Shown here: positions 34,176 through 47,892 of the stretch, in pieces
How positions within the stretch are numbered: the stretch's first letter is position 1
Layout of the letters: every line of letters starts with the position of its first letter
NCBI RefSeq assembly: GCF_932526225.1
Contig: NC_064048.1
Coordinates: forward strand, 10,410,188 to 10,474,187
Source: Nematostella vectensis
Taxonomy: Eukaryota; Cnidaria; Anthozoa; Actiniaria; Edwardsiidae
Length of the DNA: 64,000 nt
Direction of reading: 5' to 3'
The notes under the pieces: generated by a model
Seen by the model: only the letters and a program-made list of their open reading frames with translations
Databases searched by the model: none
Told to the model about the DNA's origin: nothing
Program-made: the position numbers and the translations under genes

Positions 34176-37100
34176 TTTTTTTTACTTTTATGGCATTATG
34201 TCCATGTTGTTATGTCGTGTGCAATAGGCATAAGAAGACAATATCAAAAACAAGTCAGTCGTGAACGTGGCCTAAAAGCTGTAGGCAAATCGACAACAAA
34301 ATGCTATGATGTGCGATTATATGAATATTCGTTATTTTAGTGACACTTAAATCCTATCTGCTACAATAACATTGGGAAAGGATGGTTTTTATAGTGTATA
34401 TAAGCAAGGAAAACATTAAACTCTAACAAAATAACAAAAAAAGCTAAATTTAGATTCGCTTGACCTTTCTAAACTAATATACAATACTTTGAGCTCACAA
34501 GGTTGACAATTTACCGTGATATTTTAGCAAATTGAGAACTGGCGACATTTAGCAGCATATCCTAGAAAATTTCAAGTGGCACTAAAATTACGATTTTATA
34601 TTGTACACAGAAAACAGAAAAACATTCAATACCGACAACAAATGTCAAATCAGATTTGCTTACCCTTTCCACCAAATATAGAATACTTTTAAATCACTAG
34701 GTAGACAATTTACTGGGTTATTTGGATAAATTGAAAACTGTCGGGCATTTAGTCCATTGAGGACCTTTGCCGACTGTCGGGCATTAGCCATTGCGAATTA
34801 AAATATACCAAAAACAGTCCTGCTCGTTAACGAAGTTTATAAGGCTCACCCAAAACTGGTACTTGACTTGTCACATTTTCGTCTTAAATAATTCTGCCTA
34901 ATAAAATTCCAGTAAGTACCAGCTATAGTTGACCTTTTTATTATAAATGTAATCATTGTCTGTCGTTTGCAACCTTTTACCATTTCATTTTAATCCATTG
35001 CCTCTAGATGCCATTGTCAAGGGACTGTGTCAAGGTACTGATTTGAAGTATTAATGCAACTAAATGTTGCTTTACTCATAGTTAAGCAGACATTAATTAA
35101 ACCGCCATGTGTGAGCATTTAGAAAAAAGAAAGTTTCATAAACCGATGCTGTGGTATGTCCATATTTTTTTAAAAGCATATTCCTGGTTAAAGAACGTTC
35201 TTAAAAAGGATGGTATTTAGGTGGATTATGCTTTGGAGGTTCGTAATTGAGAATTAGTAATACGCTTGACCAGTAAAAAATCCAATCTTAACATAACTTT
35301 TTTATGTTTGCATTAAGTGATAATGCTAATATCGAAGGGCACATGATAGATTTGCCTATTCACCGCTTATAATAAGAACGATATTTCCCTGATAAGGAAG
35401 CATTTCAGCTCATTTATAAGGAAGCTGCATGGTTCAAAGTTTTATTTTAATAATTTGTGTAATATGATTTTTCGTATTTTCAACGAATTAAAAGATCTGG
35501 TTGAGCCATGTAAATAGCACATGGTTGTCATTCGTAATGTATCGTTTCTTGTATTGCCAATGGGCATTTTTTTAAACTAAAACCTAATACAATTCCTATG
35601 AAAAATTAAAGAATCCTGGGAGACGTTTTATGAAATTCTAATTGAAAAATCCAAGATTGTTTTCCTTATTTATCACGAGGGGTAGAAAATTTGTGCAAGT
35701 GTGTAATGAATTAGTGTATAAATAAGGAGATTGAAAGAACACTTTTATTGAAAAACAGGAAATTATAAATACGAAACAATCCAAGAACATGATTAAAAAG
35801 GCACGGATTTGGGAGGTACTGCAGAATTAAAAGTCATTAAAATGATTAAAGTTCATGATTAATGTTCATCTAGGGATAAGTAATTGATATAATTTTTGAA
35901 GTTTGGGTGGCTTACACTTTTTAATCTTTATCTGTGCTCTACGGGCTCTTTCTACAATACATGGGAAATATCAACGAGTTATTTGATGCACAATTTTATA
36001 AAAAGACATTTTGATCTGATTCCCATTAAACTCAAAACCCTCAAGTCGAGATGAAGGGGGCTGTTGAGGGAATATATAATGTATCGCTAAGGTTTTGACA
36101 CGCTATATCTACCTTTCATTACATGTTTAAAATAAAACGAACTGTAGAAGCTCAGGACGAATTGAAAGAGAGAATAAACTTCTGGCTAGGGAATAGATCA
36201 TGGAAATTTCGCAGGCGTCCCGCCCTGCTTCCTCAAAGAGAAAGGTGATATTTTTCAACTGAGAGAGGATATTAACTCTTTTCTTTTTGTACATATGGAT
36301 ATATAAATTAAAAATATTATGACGAAGTATAAATGAAATGCAATTTAATATAACTTAAATGACACGCAAAGCCTTCTTGAAAATCTTCTCTTACTTTTCA
36401 CAAACTCCTTACAAAAAAAAAAAAACAAGAGCGCTTAAAACTCTACTCCAGTAATAGACTTCTCTATTACATCCTATACATATCAGGCTAATAAATTAAC
36501 GCTTGAATTAATACAAAATGTGTAGTGAGATTACCAGTTTTGATATGATGTAGGCAAGGATAAATACGTAATATGTGCCTCAGGGGTTATTTACAATTAC
36601 GCGTAAATTAAAGCAAATTTCCCAAAACCGAGACACGGTTTTCTTTCTTATATATAAGACGATGGAAAGTTGAAACTGGATTAGAAATTTAGCTCAGGAT
36701 GCAACGAATTTAACAAAGATAGTTAAGCACACAAAGATCCTGATAAACTTTAAAGGACGGGATTTTCTTTATTACTATTAGCAATATTGCTTTTTGTGTT
36801 AAAACGTTTTCCTGAAATGTGGTTTAAAAAGAAAAAGAAATAAGATCAAGAACCATTTGTAAAATACCACTGCTGATTGGACACTTCCGAAATGTTAAGA
36901 TGGCGTTTTAAAAAGTGATCCCGACTCGAAGGGCAGCGTTCTTTAACATCTGATTCAACCAGCCCCAAAAAGACCATCGGAACAGGAATAATAACAAAAA
37001 AATGTTTTCATTTAGTGTTGATTAATGGCATTTCATGCCTTATAAGTTCAAAATGATTAAGCATTAATGAACACAAAACGGAACAATGAATAAATCATGT

Positions 37101-39617
37101 GATATGAAGAGGTAGCTCAGTAGATAAATTTATTTTTCTAAAAGAGAACATCTGCCAACCAACGAGACTCCAGGCTAAACTGAGGAGTGCCAATAATCGA
37201 GGAAAATATAAAAAAAGTGTAAGAATTGAATAATTAAACGATATTTTAGTTAATCTGGCGCTGCTCCAATTCATTTCAACTTGATGATCAATGAATAAGT
37301 TGTAAAATCCCTTTGAATAAGTGATAGAATCATTAAAATGAAAAAAGAAAATACACTCAGGTATTAGCCTTCTTTGGTTAAACGGCCGCCCTTATTTCTT
37401 TCTCTCACTACACCCAGTTCCACATCAGGGATCATCGATATAATATTGGCCAGAGGGTAAATTTACGTTTTTTTCGTTTTCATTTTTATTCTTTTTTAAT
37501 TCTAGCTTAAGGTATCTCTGCATACGAATTAAACATACAAAGACAATGGGGAACTTGAAAAAAAAAACTGTAGTCAGTAATGTAACGTAGCCCCATGTTT
37601 TGTAACATCGATTTACAAAGCTTATGATGGCAAAATAACGTGGAACACCCCTCTCATTATTTTTACCTCGAGAATTTGGTCCTTGGAAACATACCCTTTA
37701 AAAAACGTTTCCGTACCGTTTGCTTTACTTTGTAAATGAGTTACGAATGTGAGACGGATGGCTCTTCTTAGATAACAAACGATTATTTTAGGATAGTCTA
37801 TATAATCAACAATATATCAACACTCCTTAAGATCGATTTAAATAAAGTTAAGATTTCAACGATTATATCGTGGCTGTTTTTTAAAGTTAAAAAAGTATTC
37901 CCTAGTACATAGCTATTAAAGCTTTTCCTTGCATTATCAAATCCCTTTAACTTGAGCTATCATATAGCTTGGACATCTTAATCTACAAGTGATGCTGTTG
38001 ACGACTTTTAGATATTCGTGTAATCACGAAATTATCTTAAAAAAACTAGACGCTGGTAAAACTAAGCCTGATAAATGTAGGATTCTCGCAAACGTTCTAA
38101 GAGCAAAATATTGCCGTAGACAGGTACGAAAGCCAGCATCTGGCGATAACCTAACCGTGGCTTGCTGACTTTCTAGCCTAGCGATCCAAGTCATTGTACT
38201 TAGCCACACTTACGCAGCACGCTGTCTTTTCTCATTCGGCAGCACAGCGCGCGGGAGCGCTATAAACGAAAGCGGTTTCCGTGTTTAATAAAAATTGTTA
38301 GACACCTATGGATGTAAAACCTTTCGCCACATCTAGTACAAAATTCAGCCGCCGTTATAATTTCGAAGTAATTGCGAATGCGTACAAAATATTTTGAGTA
38401 ATAGAATGTTAAGCAAAACCTTCTGGCGAAAGATGTGCAGTCGTATTCGATTTGTCTCTACTATATGAATTCTAATCAAAAGAACTGGTTACAACAAGGT
38501 TATAGTAATAAAATCTTTAAATATGTTTTTCAGCGCTTTTAGATGATCACAGGTTCGTATTGGGACGTTAATCTTTGGCATGTATAACTATAGGTAAAAT
38601 TTATTAACTTCACATACCTCTGTTCACGGAAATATCATAGAAATTCCCGCCAAATAGCGCGTGAAAATCACAAACTCTGAAGACAACAAATATCGCAACA
38701 TTTCTCTGCTTGCGACCAATGTAGTTTTAATCAGATACAAGAACGCAATTAAGGTATTTAGCATATGCATATGCGGTCTGCGCAATACGGGAAGCTGGTG
38801 TTTAATTGAACTAAATGAGAGTCCAAGGGGAAGAATGGACTTAGAAAAATCAATATAATGTTATCTATGGATTTTCTTTCTTTGAGACCTGGTGTTAAAT
38901 TCATTCCAGTTGATGATGCCCTATCACTTGTCGAAGTTTAAAGATTTGGGCGAAAAAACCCCAATTTAATATAAATTTATATATTATATTGATTATCATC
39001 GAGTACACAAATTTTTTTTTCCTGCAAAAACATACCATTATGTACATTAACAACTGAATATTAATGAGTTTGACGCTAAGTTGGCCCAGGAGCTACACCC
39101 AAAGGCAAATTGTAAGAGCACTTACAGCGTGACGACCCATCCATGTTTAATGTAATTAACAGAGTTCAATCAGACGCTTGACGGATATAAATATCACAAG
39201 GCAAGGAAAGAACTCAAAGCAAAAACATCATTCTTCCTCAGGGCGTAGAGCTCCAACTCTGTCTCTGGCTATTTGTAACTTTAACAATTATTTCGCCTAT
39301 TTCTAGCTTTGATGCGCCTGAAGGAAACCGGCAACTCCTAATGTATTTTAACATTAATATCACTGCTTTGCCCCTAAGGAACTTGTTTTACCACGAACCA
39401 GGCGGAACATGGGTCGCTTTACTTTCTATAAACTTGGACTGGCATGCCTGACCATCCCCCCCCCCAAGTCTTTTTCGGCCCTGAAGGGGAAGCGAACCTT
39501 TTAGAATCCGCATTTACAACATGCTCCACACCTATATTTTTTTTTATCTAAAATTGGAAGACAAGTAATGCTGAGAAATTTTGAAACATCTATCAAAAAA
39601 AAAAAAAAAAAAAAAAC

Positions 39618-39720
39618 TTGGCCTGTTTAATATCTCGGATTCTAATAGATTCTTTTGTCTTTTGACGGTTGAGGTTTCCGTCGGACCTCCGGAAGCAAAC
39701 TGGTGACAATGCGGCTTTAA
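39618..39720. mobile_element. MITE family A, copy 3 (right half only)
   Basis: GGCCTGTTTAATATCTCGGA through GGTGACAATGCGGCTTTAA matches the right half of 2193-2446. The left half is missing and is replaced by a run of about 22 A residues at 39595-39616. Confidence 0.85.
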
Positions 39721-41104
39721 ATACACTCCGACTAGAAGGCATTCGAAATGGCATATATAGCATTAAAAGAAAAGGTTGAAGAAAAAGTAGTTCAGATTAC
39801 TAAAAAACCGCACCGAATTGGTGAAAATATTTTTTTAATACGGGTACCTAAAAGGCGGGAAAAAGAATTGTATGCGCAAAAAAGAGTTTATCACGTGATG
39901 TGCGCAGTCCATAGAATCTGATTTTGAGGTATTATTTTCTATCTATTGCCTGCTGCTCAACGATTTTTTAGTAAAAGGATAAACAAAATCAGGCCCGTTT
40001 TTCACTAGAAAAATTCAGATACAAAGTTATCCATGTATTTAGAAGCTGGAATGTACCCCAGTTTGAATTTGGTTCTTTAAATGATGGTTTACCGAGGCGG
40101 GTGCTTTGCTCGCCCTATTCTAATACGGGCCTGAAATTTGAATCAGACAGGGGAGACCACCCGCGGGTCTGCGGGCAAGCCCCGCAAACTTTGGTTCAAA
40201 TCAATTAACCTGCTTCAGACAAACTGTCATGTCTAATACAACATGTGTTCCCATTAGGTTACATCAAGACGTCCAATTGGACGATCAACACAATTTTGAA
40301 TGCCTAGAACATGAAATGCTACCGATATAGCACTTTCGTTCTACACGGGTTTTGTAAAATTGTATAAATAAGAAAATAAAACGATACTTCTATAAAGAAT
40401 TTCAAAAATACTCTGTTATCAGAAAATCATATTCTCTACTCCTAAATTTCTCCTGTTTTTTTTTTATTGCTGTTTTTATGCTGTGAACGAGACCCGTCTG
40501 TTTTGCCGTTTAAAAGATACTGACAGTAAATCTAATCATAAATCAAAACGGGAACTCTAAGTGCAAGTATTGAGGACTGTGATAAGAAAAGGTTCAGACA
40601 CATTAAAAATTCAACCGACTCTAATAGGTACTTATTACTCAAAATCACTACAACTAATCTCCTGATAAGTGTAGTATCAATGAAATCCGAAATTTAATAA
40701 TCCAAAGATGTTATCTACAAATTAGCGTACAAACTGTTCAATTAATTATCAAGTCACGCAAAAGATAATAAAAACCTTCCCTAAAAACAAATCTTAACTT
40801 CACACAAAATACTTTATCTTTATGAAAATTAAAACTTACAGCTTGTAGAAGCGCAAACTCAGATCTTCAAGCATGTTGTGGCATTTCTGCAATGCACTGG
40901 CGGTTTATGCTTATTCTAGATCAAAAAAAGAAAGCCACATCCTTTTGCTGGGTGAGCACTTAAAGACGATTGTTGACAAGAACGCCGGTGATACATGGAA
41001 GTATACAAACGCAGGTTCTCGTTCACCTGTTACCGCTGATAATTAGTCGCGGAGGGGGGTAACGGGGGAACAAGCTACAATATAAAAAAAGTTCTTAAGG
41101 CCAG

Positions 41105-41174
41105 GCTAAACTAGGAGACATGTCGAGAGCGCACGTAGCGCGTAACATGTCTCCTAAATGTTTCCTAGTTTAGC
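41105..41174. repeat. Interleaved inverted repeat
   Basis: GCTAAACTAGG (41105-41115) pairs with CCTAGTTTAGC (41164-41174), and the overlapping AGGAGACATGT (41113-41123) pairs with ACATGTCTCCT (41145-41155), leaving a CG-rich loop. It would make a stable stem-loop with an internal bulge. Confidence 0.8.
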
Positions 41175-42956
41175 TACTTCCAAAACATGTTGCGCGCGAC
41201 AAATTTTGCAAATATAATTGGAGTCTGCCACCTCTGCACATTAAAATTAACAAATAAACAAACAAGCAAGACATTCAAATTAACAAATAAACAAACAAAC
41301 AAGAAAGCGAGCTGGCAGGCAGCACCGTCATTTAAGTCGTTGTTTGCATCTTGACTGTGCAGGACTAATTGAAGTGCGAGGACATCTTATCAAGACGTAT
41401 CACACGGCTCTCATTAGTTTTCCCCTTCGTTGACATAAGAGGCAGGTTTATATAGGACTGTCCTTAATCACTTATTGATGTGAAACTACTTTCCATGGAA
41501 ATGCAAATCCCACAAGGCGACGATCAAGAGAACGAGGGACGAGAAAAAAATAAACAAAAATTTTGAACATTAAAAAAGTTTCAACGGTTTCTTCTTTCTC
41601 GTCCATCATCCGGGGCGGCGGAAGGGGAGGGGAACGTGGGGGCGCTTCTTCTGGCTGGCGCCCTATAGTTTTCTGAGCGGATGGTTTCTTTATACATGAA
41701 CGTTTTTTCTTTAAACGATTTATCTTTAAATTTATTGAAGAGTTTAAAATTCCGTGAATAAAAACCTAGGTTATCGATCGCGTTAAGAATTTAAAACCAC
41801 CACTCCCCTTCGAAACCACCAGCCCCCCTCGAAACCACCCATATCAAACATATTCCCAACGGATAGTGTCCTTCGTATGCATTGCCTTATATGGGCATTG
41901 ATGCCCATATTTAGAAGAGCTAAAGTTTTCCCGCTCCCTGATCTCCAGAAAACATGGTGAAAAATGCTGATTTCTGTCAATTTGAGACTCGAGGCAAAAA
42001 TGTGTCAAAAAAACTTTATCGCTTGGTCAAATCTTTATCACACAAATCTTGAAAAGCCCTTAGACCCAGGCCTTAAAGAGATTGGCCGAGCGAGTTTTAA
42101 GGTCACCCAAATATTGATATGAGCCCCCCTCCCCATGAAACCACTACCCAGTCCTCAACCCAACTTTTGATCCCCCAATTATGAGACCAGTCCGCCGCCC
42201 CTGATCATATAGCAACACAACAATGATAACATTGATAATAACAACACCAACAATAATAATAAGGCTAACACCAAATATCAAATGATGAAGTGGCAATAAA
42301 ATCATTAATCACTAATAAAGGCAAATGACTAGTGAAATGATTACAAAACTTCAGCCCGAAGTCTGTGTAAAGTCAGTCCTTTACTTATAATTTAGAAAAC
42401 AGACACGTTTAAGCAAAATAGGATGGCAACAATAACCCTATACAGCCCTACTTTCCTAACTATTTGTTCCGACAAAAGGTTGGGAATGTCGATCGGCAAC
42501 TCCCCCTTCGCCCCCGTCTACGTTTTAAAACAAAACAAAAATTCAAAGCAACCAACCATAGCTGAAATATGGTACTTGGGTAATAGCATTCGATTAAAAT
42601 CCTCAGTTACTCGGTTAAATTTGCCGAGGGAAATTAATGCTTTGAGTGGCTCAGTATTGGTCGTCTTTAGCGAGACGAGCATAGGACGAGCATAGAACGG
42701 CAATCCAGGACCTGCATTTCCTTTTTTAAGAACCTTTTTCATAAGAACGTCCAGGCTGTGATTTCACGAAATTTTAAAGGACATGCTATAAACATGCCGA
42801 GTCTCAGATAAGAGAAAAATATTACTTTGCTAGTCTGATGTGTTCAGGGTTAAATTGTGTTTATAATAACAACCTAATAATTCATAATTCATTGGGCACT
42901 ATCTTTTAAAAGCACTAAAATATAAGAACACTTTCAGCCTTAAAAGGCTCCAAAAA

Positions 42957-43780
42957 TCAGGGTCGGATGTAGGGGTGGGCCAAGAGGCCACCCCCCCCCC
43001 CCCCCCACTTACTGTTAGATATTTGACTTATAAATAACAAGAAATTTAAGGTCTCGGTAAAGGTAAACGACGTGTCCGCGGGAAAAAAAAATGCTCCGAC
43101 GCGCTGCAATTTTCACTACATGTACAAACTATATATCAAATAAAAGATAAAAGAATGAATTATCTCCTGCAAGTCTTATTTTTGCAATAGCTAATTCCGT
43201 GTTTTGAGGCCTCCAACTCAAAAGTACGGAGTTTACATTATTGCACATGCACTTGCACGTAATTGCATCTTAATGACAGATAAATGATCTACCAAAGTGT
43301 GTGAGGACTTTTTGTTATTTGACACTGTCAACAAAATATCACGAATCAAAGTTGGAACTCTCATTTCTGGCGAAATTTGGACACGAAAAGTGCTATAAAA
43401 GCAATCTTCAGTCGAAAATCGAAAATTCCTCACACACTTTATGACATGTCATTATTATCTATCAGATCCCGAAAATTTTAAGGCGATATCTTAAAACCCG
43501 TCGCGAGGTTATATATAATACACTAGAAAAGTCAAAGATTTGGCGTGAATTCACGGTCAACAGGTCACGGGAAACAGCAACGGCCCATTTTAGCCGTCTT
43601 AGAATGCGATTTATGGAAACTTTTTTTGGCAAAAACCACAAAAACAAACAGTGGTGTCAAATTTACTTTTACCAAGACCTTGAGGAAATTCACGGAAAAG
43701 CAATGAACCCACCCCCGCTTTCTTTAAACCCTTGCTTTGCCCCCCCTCCTTTATGTAACTCCTAGATCCGCCCCAAAAAT
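42957..43780. mobile_element. Possible non-autonomous element with imperfect inverted ends
   Basis: CAGGGTCGGATGTAGGGGTG on the left and CTCCTAGATCCGCCCCAAA on the right are imperfectly inverted, each next to a C-run or G/C tract. The interior shows no gene. Confidence 0.3.
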
Positions 43781-44152
43781 ATGAAAGGCCCAGCCTCAAC
43801 GAGAATTTGGACGTGCTCATAAGAAAGAGTGTATTCCGTGACTAGCCTTACGCAGTAACAGAGATTACTGTGATTTATAACACTGTACAATAAGACCATA
43901 AATCATTAACAGAATATATATATAAATATTTAACATGAACAACGGCTTCACACTTGGCAACTTAGACAAAATTTATAGTTAGTCCTTATTGAGGAATTAG
44001 GTTATCGAGTTCTTATAACAGCAGCAGACTATAGCTAAATCAAAGTGTTTTATTATTTTATTTTAAAAAGAAAACCCTCTCAAATATTATCATACATAAA
44101 AGAACGATTTTCAATTAAGAAACATTGCCTGCATGTGACTATGTGTCGTAGT

Positions 44153-44208
44153 TACAATAAAATATCAAGTCTAAACGTATTACAATAAAATATCAAGTCT
44201 AAACGTAT
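44153..44208. repeat. Perfect two-copy 28-bp direct repeat
   Basis: TACAATAAAATATCAAGTCT plus eight more bases, twice without a difference. Confidence 0.9.
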
Positions 44209-45773
44209 CTTTCAAAAGAGATTTACTTTTTTAGGTCCAAGGAGGGACAGATCGAAGTCCAATTTCAAATAATGATTGATTAATACATCATCGAAAATCG
44301 GAAATATCTGTTTTTTTATCGTTGGCTTCTAGAAAAAAAAATGTTATCTAATCCTAACGTGTGCATATATAATTTGGGTAAAATGTGAATATGATAAGCG
44401 TGCGTTACTGAGCGTTCTCGAGCCTCGGGAAAAAAACCACCAAGAAAACAAACAAAAAGGGAAATGAATAACCTTGATCTGCTTGTTCTCTCGGGAATTA
44501 GCTCAGGAGCATGTCAAAGCATTCTTTGGCTCTCACTGAGATCGGACAAGGGATCGACAGTTTAACGGCCTTCAAACTGTTCGTGCAATACCTATCGCTA
44601 TATACATCTTGACAGAACTGCGCTAAAAGTGACTAATAGTAAAGACGGGATTCAAGACTGCACGCTGGGGATTAAAAAAGGGGAAAGGGAGAGTTCTAGA
44701 AAAGAGATGAAAAATAAATGAAATCCCTCATTTGGATTCCTCCCTCTTCCGCAACTTTAAAAAGTGCGCAAATAAAAAAAATAAACGAGAAACGAGCAGC
44801 TTTCTAGAATGTACTTAGGCGTATTTTTTTTAACTACCTCCAATAAATCTGAAGCTAAAATACCAAATTCTAAATGAAAATTCTTCTATGTATACGGATC
44901 GATCGATCATGAGTAATAATAAAAGGTTCTTACGTGAAAGACACAGTCGTAAAAAATCGTTGACTTCTTACCGTCTGGCCTTCGTGATGCTCTAGCTTGT
45001 CGTGATAACTAGTCCCTGATAAATAGCAGGCTTTAAATGCTTGTGGCAAATTCTCGATAGAGGTTTTTTTTTTGTATCGTAAATACATTGAGCTAGACAA
45101 AGAAGTCGGCCAAATCTTTTTGTTTTAAGAATCTATTATCACCCAATTAGTAGCGCATCGAGAGTAGTTTATCATGAGATAACGGTATCTTGTCGCTAAT
45201 TAGCCCATCCTATCATCACCTGTCGCGTATTACAAAAAAATATCTCTTGCTGTTTGCTAGCTGGAAAGAAATCCCTTACACTTCCAGTCAAATAGCGCTC
45301 CCAATGGAATGAATAGAAGCAAAGAAAAGACCAGAGTGATATAAAATATATCGTGGATATTCTAAACGAGAGCCTTTTCGGTTATCGGCACCTTTGGAAT
45401 CTTTATTGGAATTACTATTTGACTAAAACATTGTTAAGTGACCTTTATTTTCATGTTTATTGGTTTTTCAAATAGGTCGTTAAATTCTTTATACCTTTAA
45501 AACGCTGGAACTAATTAATAGTATCTATACCTTCAAGGGCTAGACAAGTCTTAGGAAGTACGCTGATGAATTGTACAAATAAATACGCCTTTTGTACGAT
45601 TAGCCAGATCTAAGGATTAATGGAAATCACACTAACAATGCTCGTCGATGATATGCAAATGTTGGTCTTATTCTAATTTTTTGTAGGGTTTTAGAAGCAA
45701 CCTTTTTGTAAGAATATGGCATAGAAAAGAACGCCTAACTGTAATTATAGTTACAGTATTCCAAGTTTTAAGA

Positions 45774-45777
<4 letters not shown>

Positions 45778-45853
<76 letters not shown>
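45778..45853. repeat. (TA)n microsatellite, about 37 repeats
   Basis: Uninterrupted alternating TA, about 130 bp from the left LTR of the Gypsy element. Confidence 0.98.
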
Positions 45854-45855
<2 letters not shown>

Positions 45856-45982
45856 CTTGCAGGACTTTTTTTGAAAATGGAGAGCAAAAGGAAAAACTCA
45901 GCGTTTACAACGTGTATTACGAACTTTTTTTTTGAATGATTTAGTAGTAGTTGTCATATGAATCACACGCAGCCAAAGCAAG

Positions 45983-46195
45983 TGTAATAGCTCGGTCAGG
46001 ATAGGGTTTGGTGGCCCAGAGACAAAGAATTACAATGAAGTTGGGACGTTTAACAATAAAATTCACTCGCTTTCGACATCGGGTTCAAGTCTAAATTTGA
46101 TACACCCAGCATCGTATTACTAGCGACCTAACTGTCATACAATCATCAACTTAATCTCTTAATCTGTTCCGCTACATCACGCACACATCACTACA
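45983..46195 (-). repeat. 3' LTR of the Gypsy element
   Basis: 213 bp, from TGTAGTGATG to GCTATTACA on the element's strand. It is 6 bp longer than the other LTR because of GGATAG-type extra bases near 46000. Confidence 0.93.
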
Positions 46196-46275
46196 TTCTC
46201 CCCCCTGATGAGGAAGGGCGTCTAGAGTCAATAAAACAAAACTTGTGAAATTTTTTTCTTCCTTTTTTTTTTTTG

Positions 46276-47850
46276 CTATGGCAAAATTGTGATACCATAG
46301 TTCAGTGTCGATACTTGCTGTGACCACACTGGGTCGCAAATGAGGCGAGCAGGAGGTCTCACTACCCTCCTCGGCCGAAGTCTGTCAGGACGCTTCTCAG
46401 CTGCTTCCCCTCCTGACTCTGACTCCTGAACATCATTGTCATATTCTTGTTGAATGTGCACCTCCGGCTCTTCACCTTCTTCATCCATGGTAAACGGAAC
46501 CGCTAACGGATTGAGCTCAGTCGCGACGAAGTCCAACCAGGAGCTATGTGAGTCGCTAGCAGAGCTTTCCGTGTCGTCCTCCTGCTGTCTGCGCGGGGGA
46601 TATTTCCGCCCGTGTTGCTTTCTGGGTTCGGGGCCTGCCCGCTCCGCTCGATAGGGCAGTAGGATGTTGAAGTGGAGGACTCTCTTCTTCCCACTCTGCT
46701 CATGTTGTACCACGCACACCGGCTGCTCCCCAGAGCGGCGAACGACTCGATATGGGACATCCTCCCATCGATCCTGCAGTTTGTGCTTGAGGTTTCTCAC
46801 CAGGACTCTGTCCCCAGGCTGGAGAGCGAGGTCTTCACTTAGTGCATCATACCGGCGCTTATTAGCCTCGGCTTTCTTTTCTATCTCCTGTTGTGCTCGA
46901 GAATATGCATCTGTCAGCTTGTCGCGGAGGTTCTCTATATATGCAGCGTACGGCTGTGGGTCATGTACGGGGTCCGGGCCAAGAGTCACATCCTGGGGTA
47001 GTCTTGGGTTCCTCCCGAACATGAGATATGACGGTGAGTATCCCGTAGTTAAGTGTTTGGTAGCGTTATAAGCATGGACTATTCCTGTAACATAATCCGG
47101 CCAATCCTTCTTCTTATCTACTTCTAGGGTCCCCAGCATATTGAGTAGAGTTCTGTTGAATCACTCTGTCTGGCCATTGCCTTGTGGATGGTATGGTGTT
47201 GTTCTCGACTTTTCCACATTTGCCAGTCTACACAAGTCCCTGAGGAGTCGCGACTCAAAATCTCTTCCCTAGTCCGAGTGAAGCCTCTGGGGAAATCCGT
47301 AACTCACAAAGATTCTCTCCCACAAGATCTTAGCTACCGTCGATGCCTTCTGGTTTCGTGTGGGGAACGCCCATGTATACTTGGTGAAACTATCGGTGGC
47401 GACTAACACATGCTCGTACCCACCCTTTCCTTTCTCGAGCGACATGAAGTCGATAGATATGAGTTCCATAGGTGCTGTCGCTATCATTGAAACCATTGGA
47501 GCCCGTGGTGGATCTAGTGACTTCCTTTTGATGCAGCGATCGCAGGTACTTATATATGAAGTCACGTCTGCAGCCATCCCAGGCCAGAAGTACCTCTGGC
47601 GCACCAGGTCCAATGTCCTGTCCCTCCCCAGATGCCCACAATCATGATGAAGACCCTTGAGTGCAAGCCCTCTGTACGCCGCAGGCAACACCAGCTGGAA
47701 GCTTTCTCCTTCCTCGACGATTCTTTGTCGATACAACACTTCGCTTCGGATAACCAAGCGATCCTTTTCCTTCCAAATGCGTTGGACAGCAGCTTTCTCT
47801 TCTCTGCTAGTCGTTTGCGTCGGTTGCTTATTGGTTTTTACTGCGTGCAT
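46276..47850 (-). pseudogene. Integrase region of the Gypsy element, two in-frame stops
   Basis: The N-terminal part has the zinc-binding pattern H...H...C..C (HHDCGHLGRDRTLD ... TCDRC). The core has the first catalytic Asp in ISIDFMSLE and the second in LHSD; the frame is then cut by TAG at 47269-47271 and, after TTPYHPQGNGQTE, by TGA at 47161-47163. The catalytic Glu in this family follows the NGQTE.FN block and is the E just before that stop or close to it. The rest continues open as 46276-47139, with LFG-type and LRPRR basic tails. Both stops could arise from one C-to-T change each. Confidence 0.88.
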
Positions 47851-47892
47851 AACCTTCTGTATGACTGGGTTCTCCTTCTGGCGTCGTGATCA

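Larger units (their letters stand above)
23887..45970. other. 22-kb AT-rich region without a supported gene
   Basis: No frame here carries a domain, signal peptide or splice-consistent exon series that I can recognise; frames are short (at most about 130 codons) and run through low-complexity DNA. Separately listed items inside it are inverted repeats, MITE-like pieces and simple repeats. It may be intergenic DNA, introns of an unseen gene, or regulatory DNA. Untranslated exons of the receptor gene probably lie just right of 23884. Confidence 0.5.

Noticed and set aside
37095-37160. GGTAGCTCAGTAGATAAA, similar to a tRNA D-arm
   Set aside because: No B box or acceptor stem follows.
45983-46035. 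Initial view that the LTRs are 187 bp, beginning at TGGTGGCCC
   Set aside because: Extending to TGTAATAGCT gives TGTA/TACA ends, a primer site three bases inside, and matching CAAG target duplications, so the longer LTR is right.
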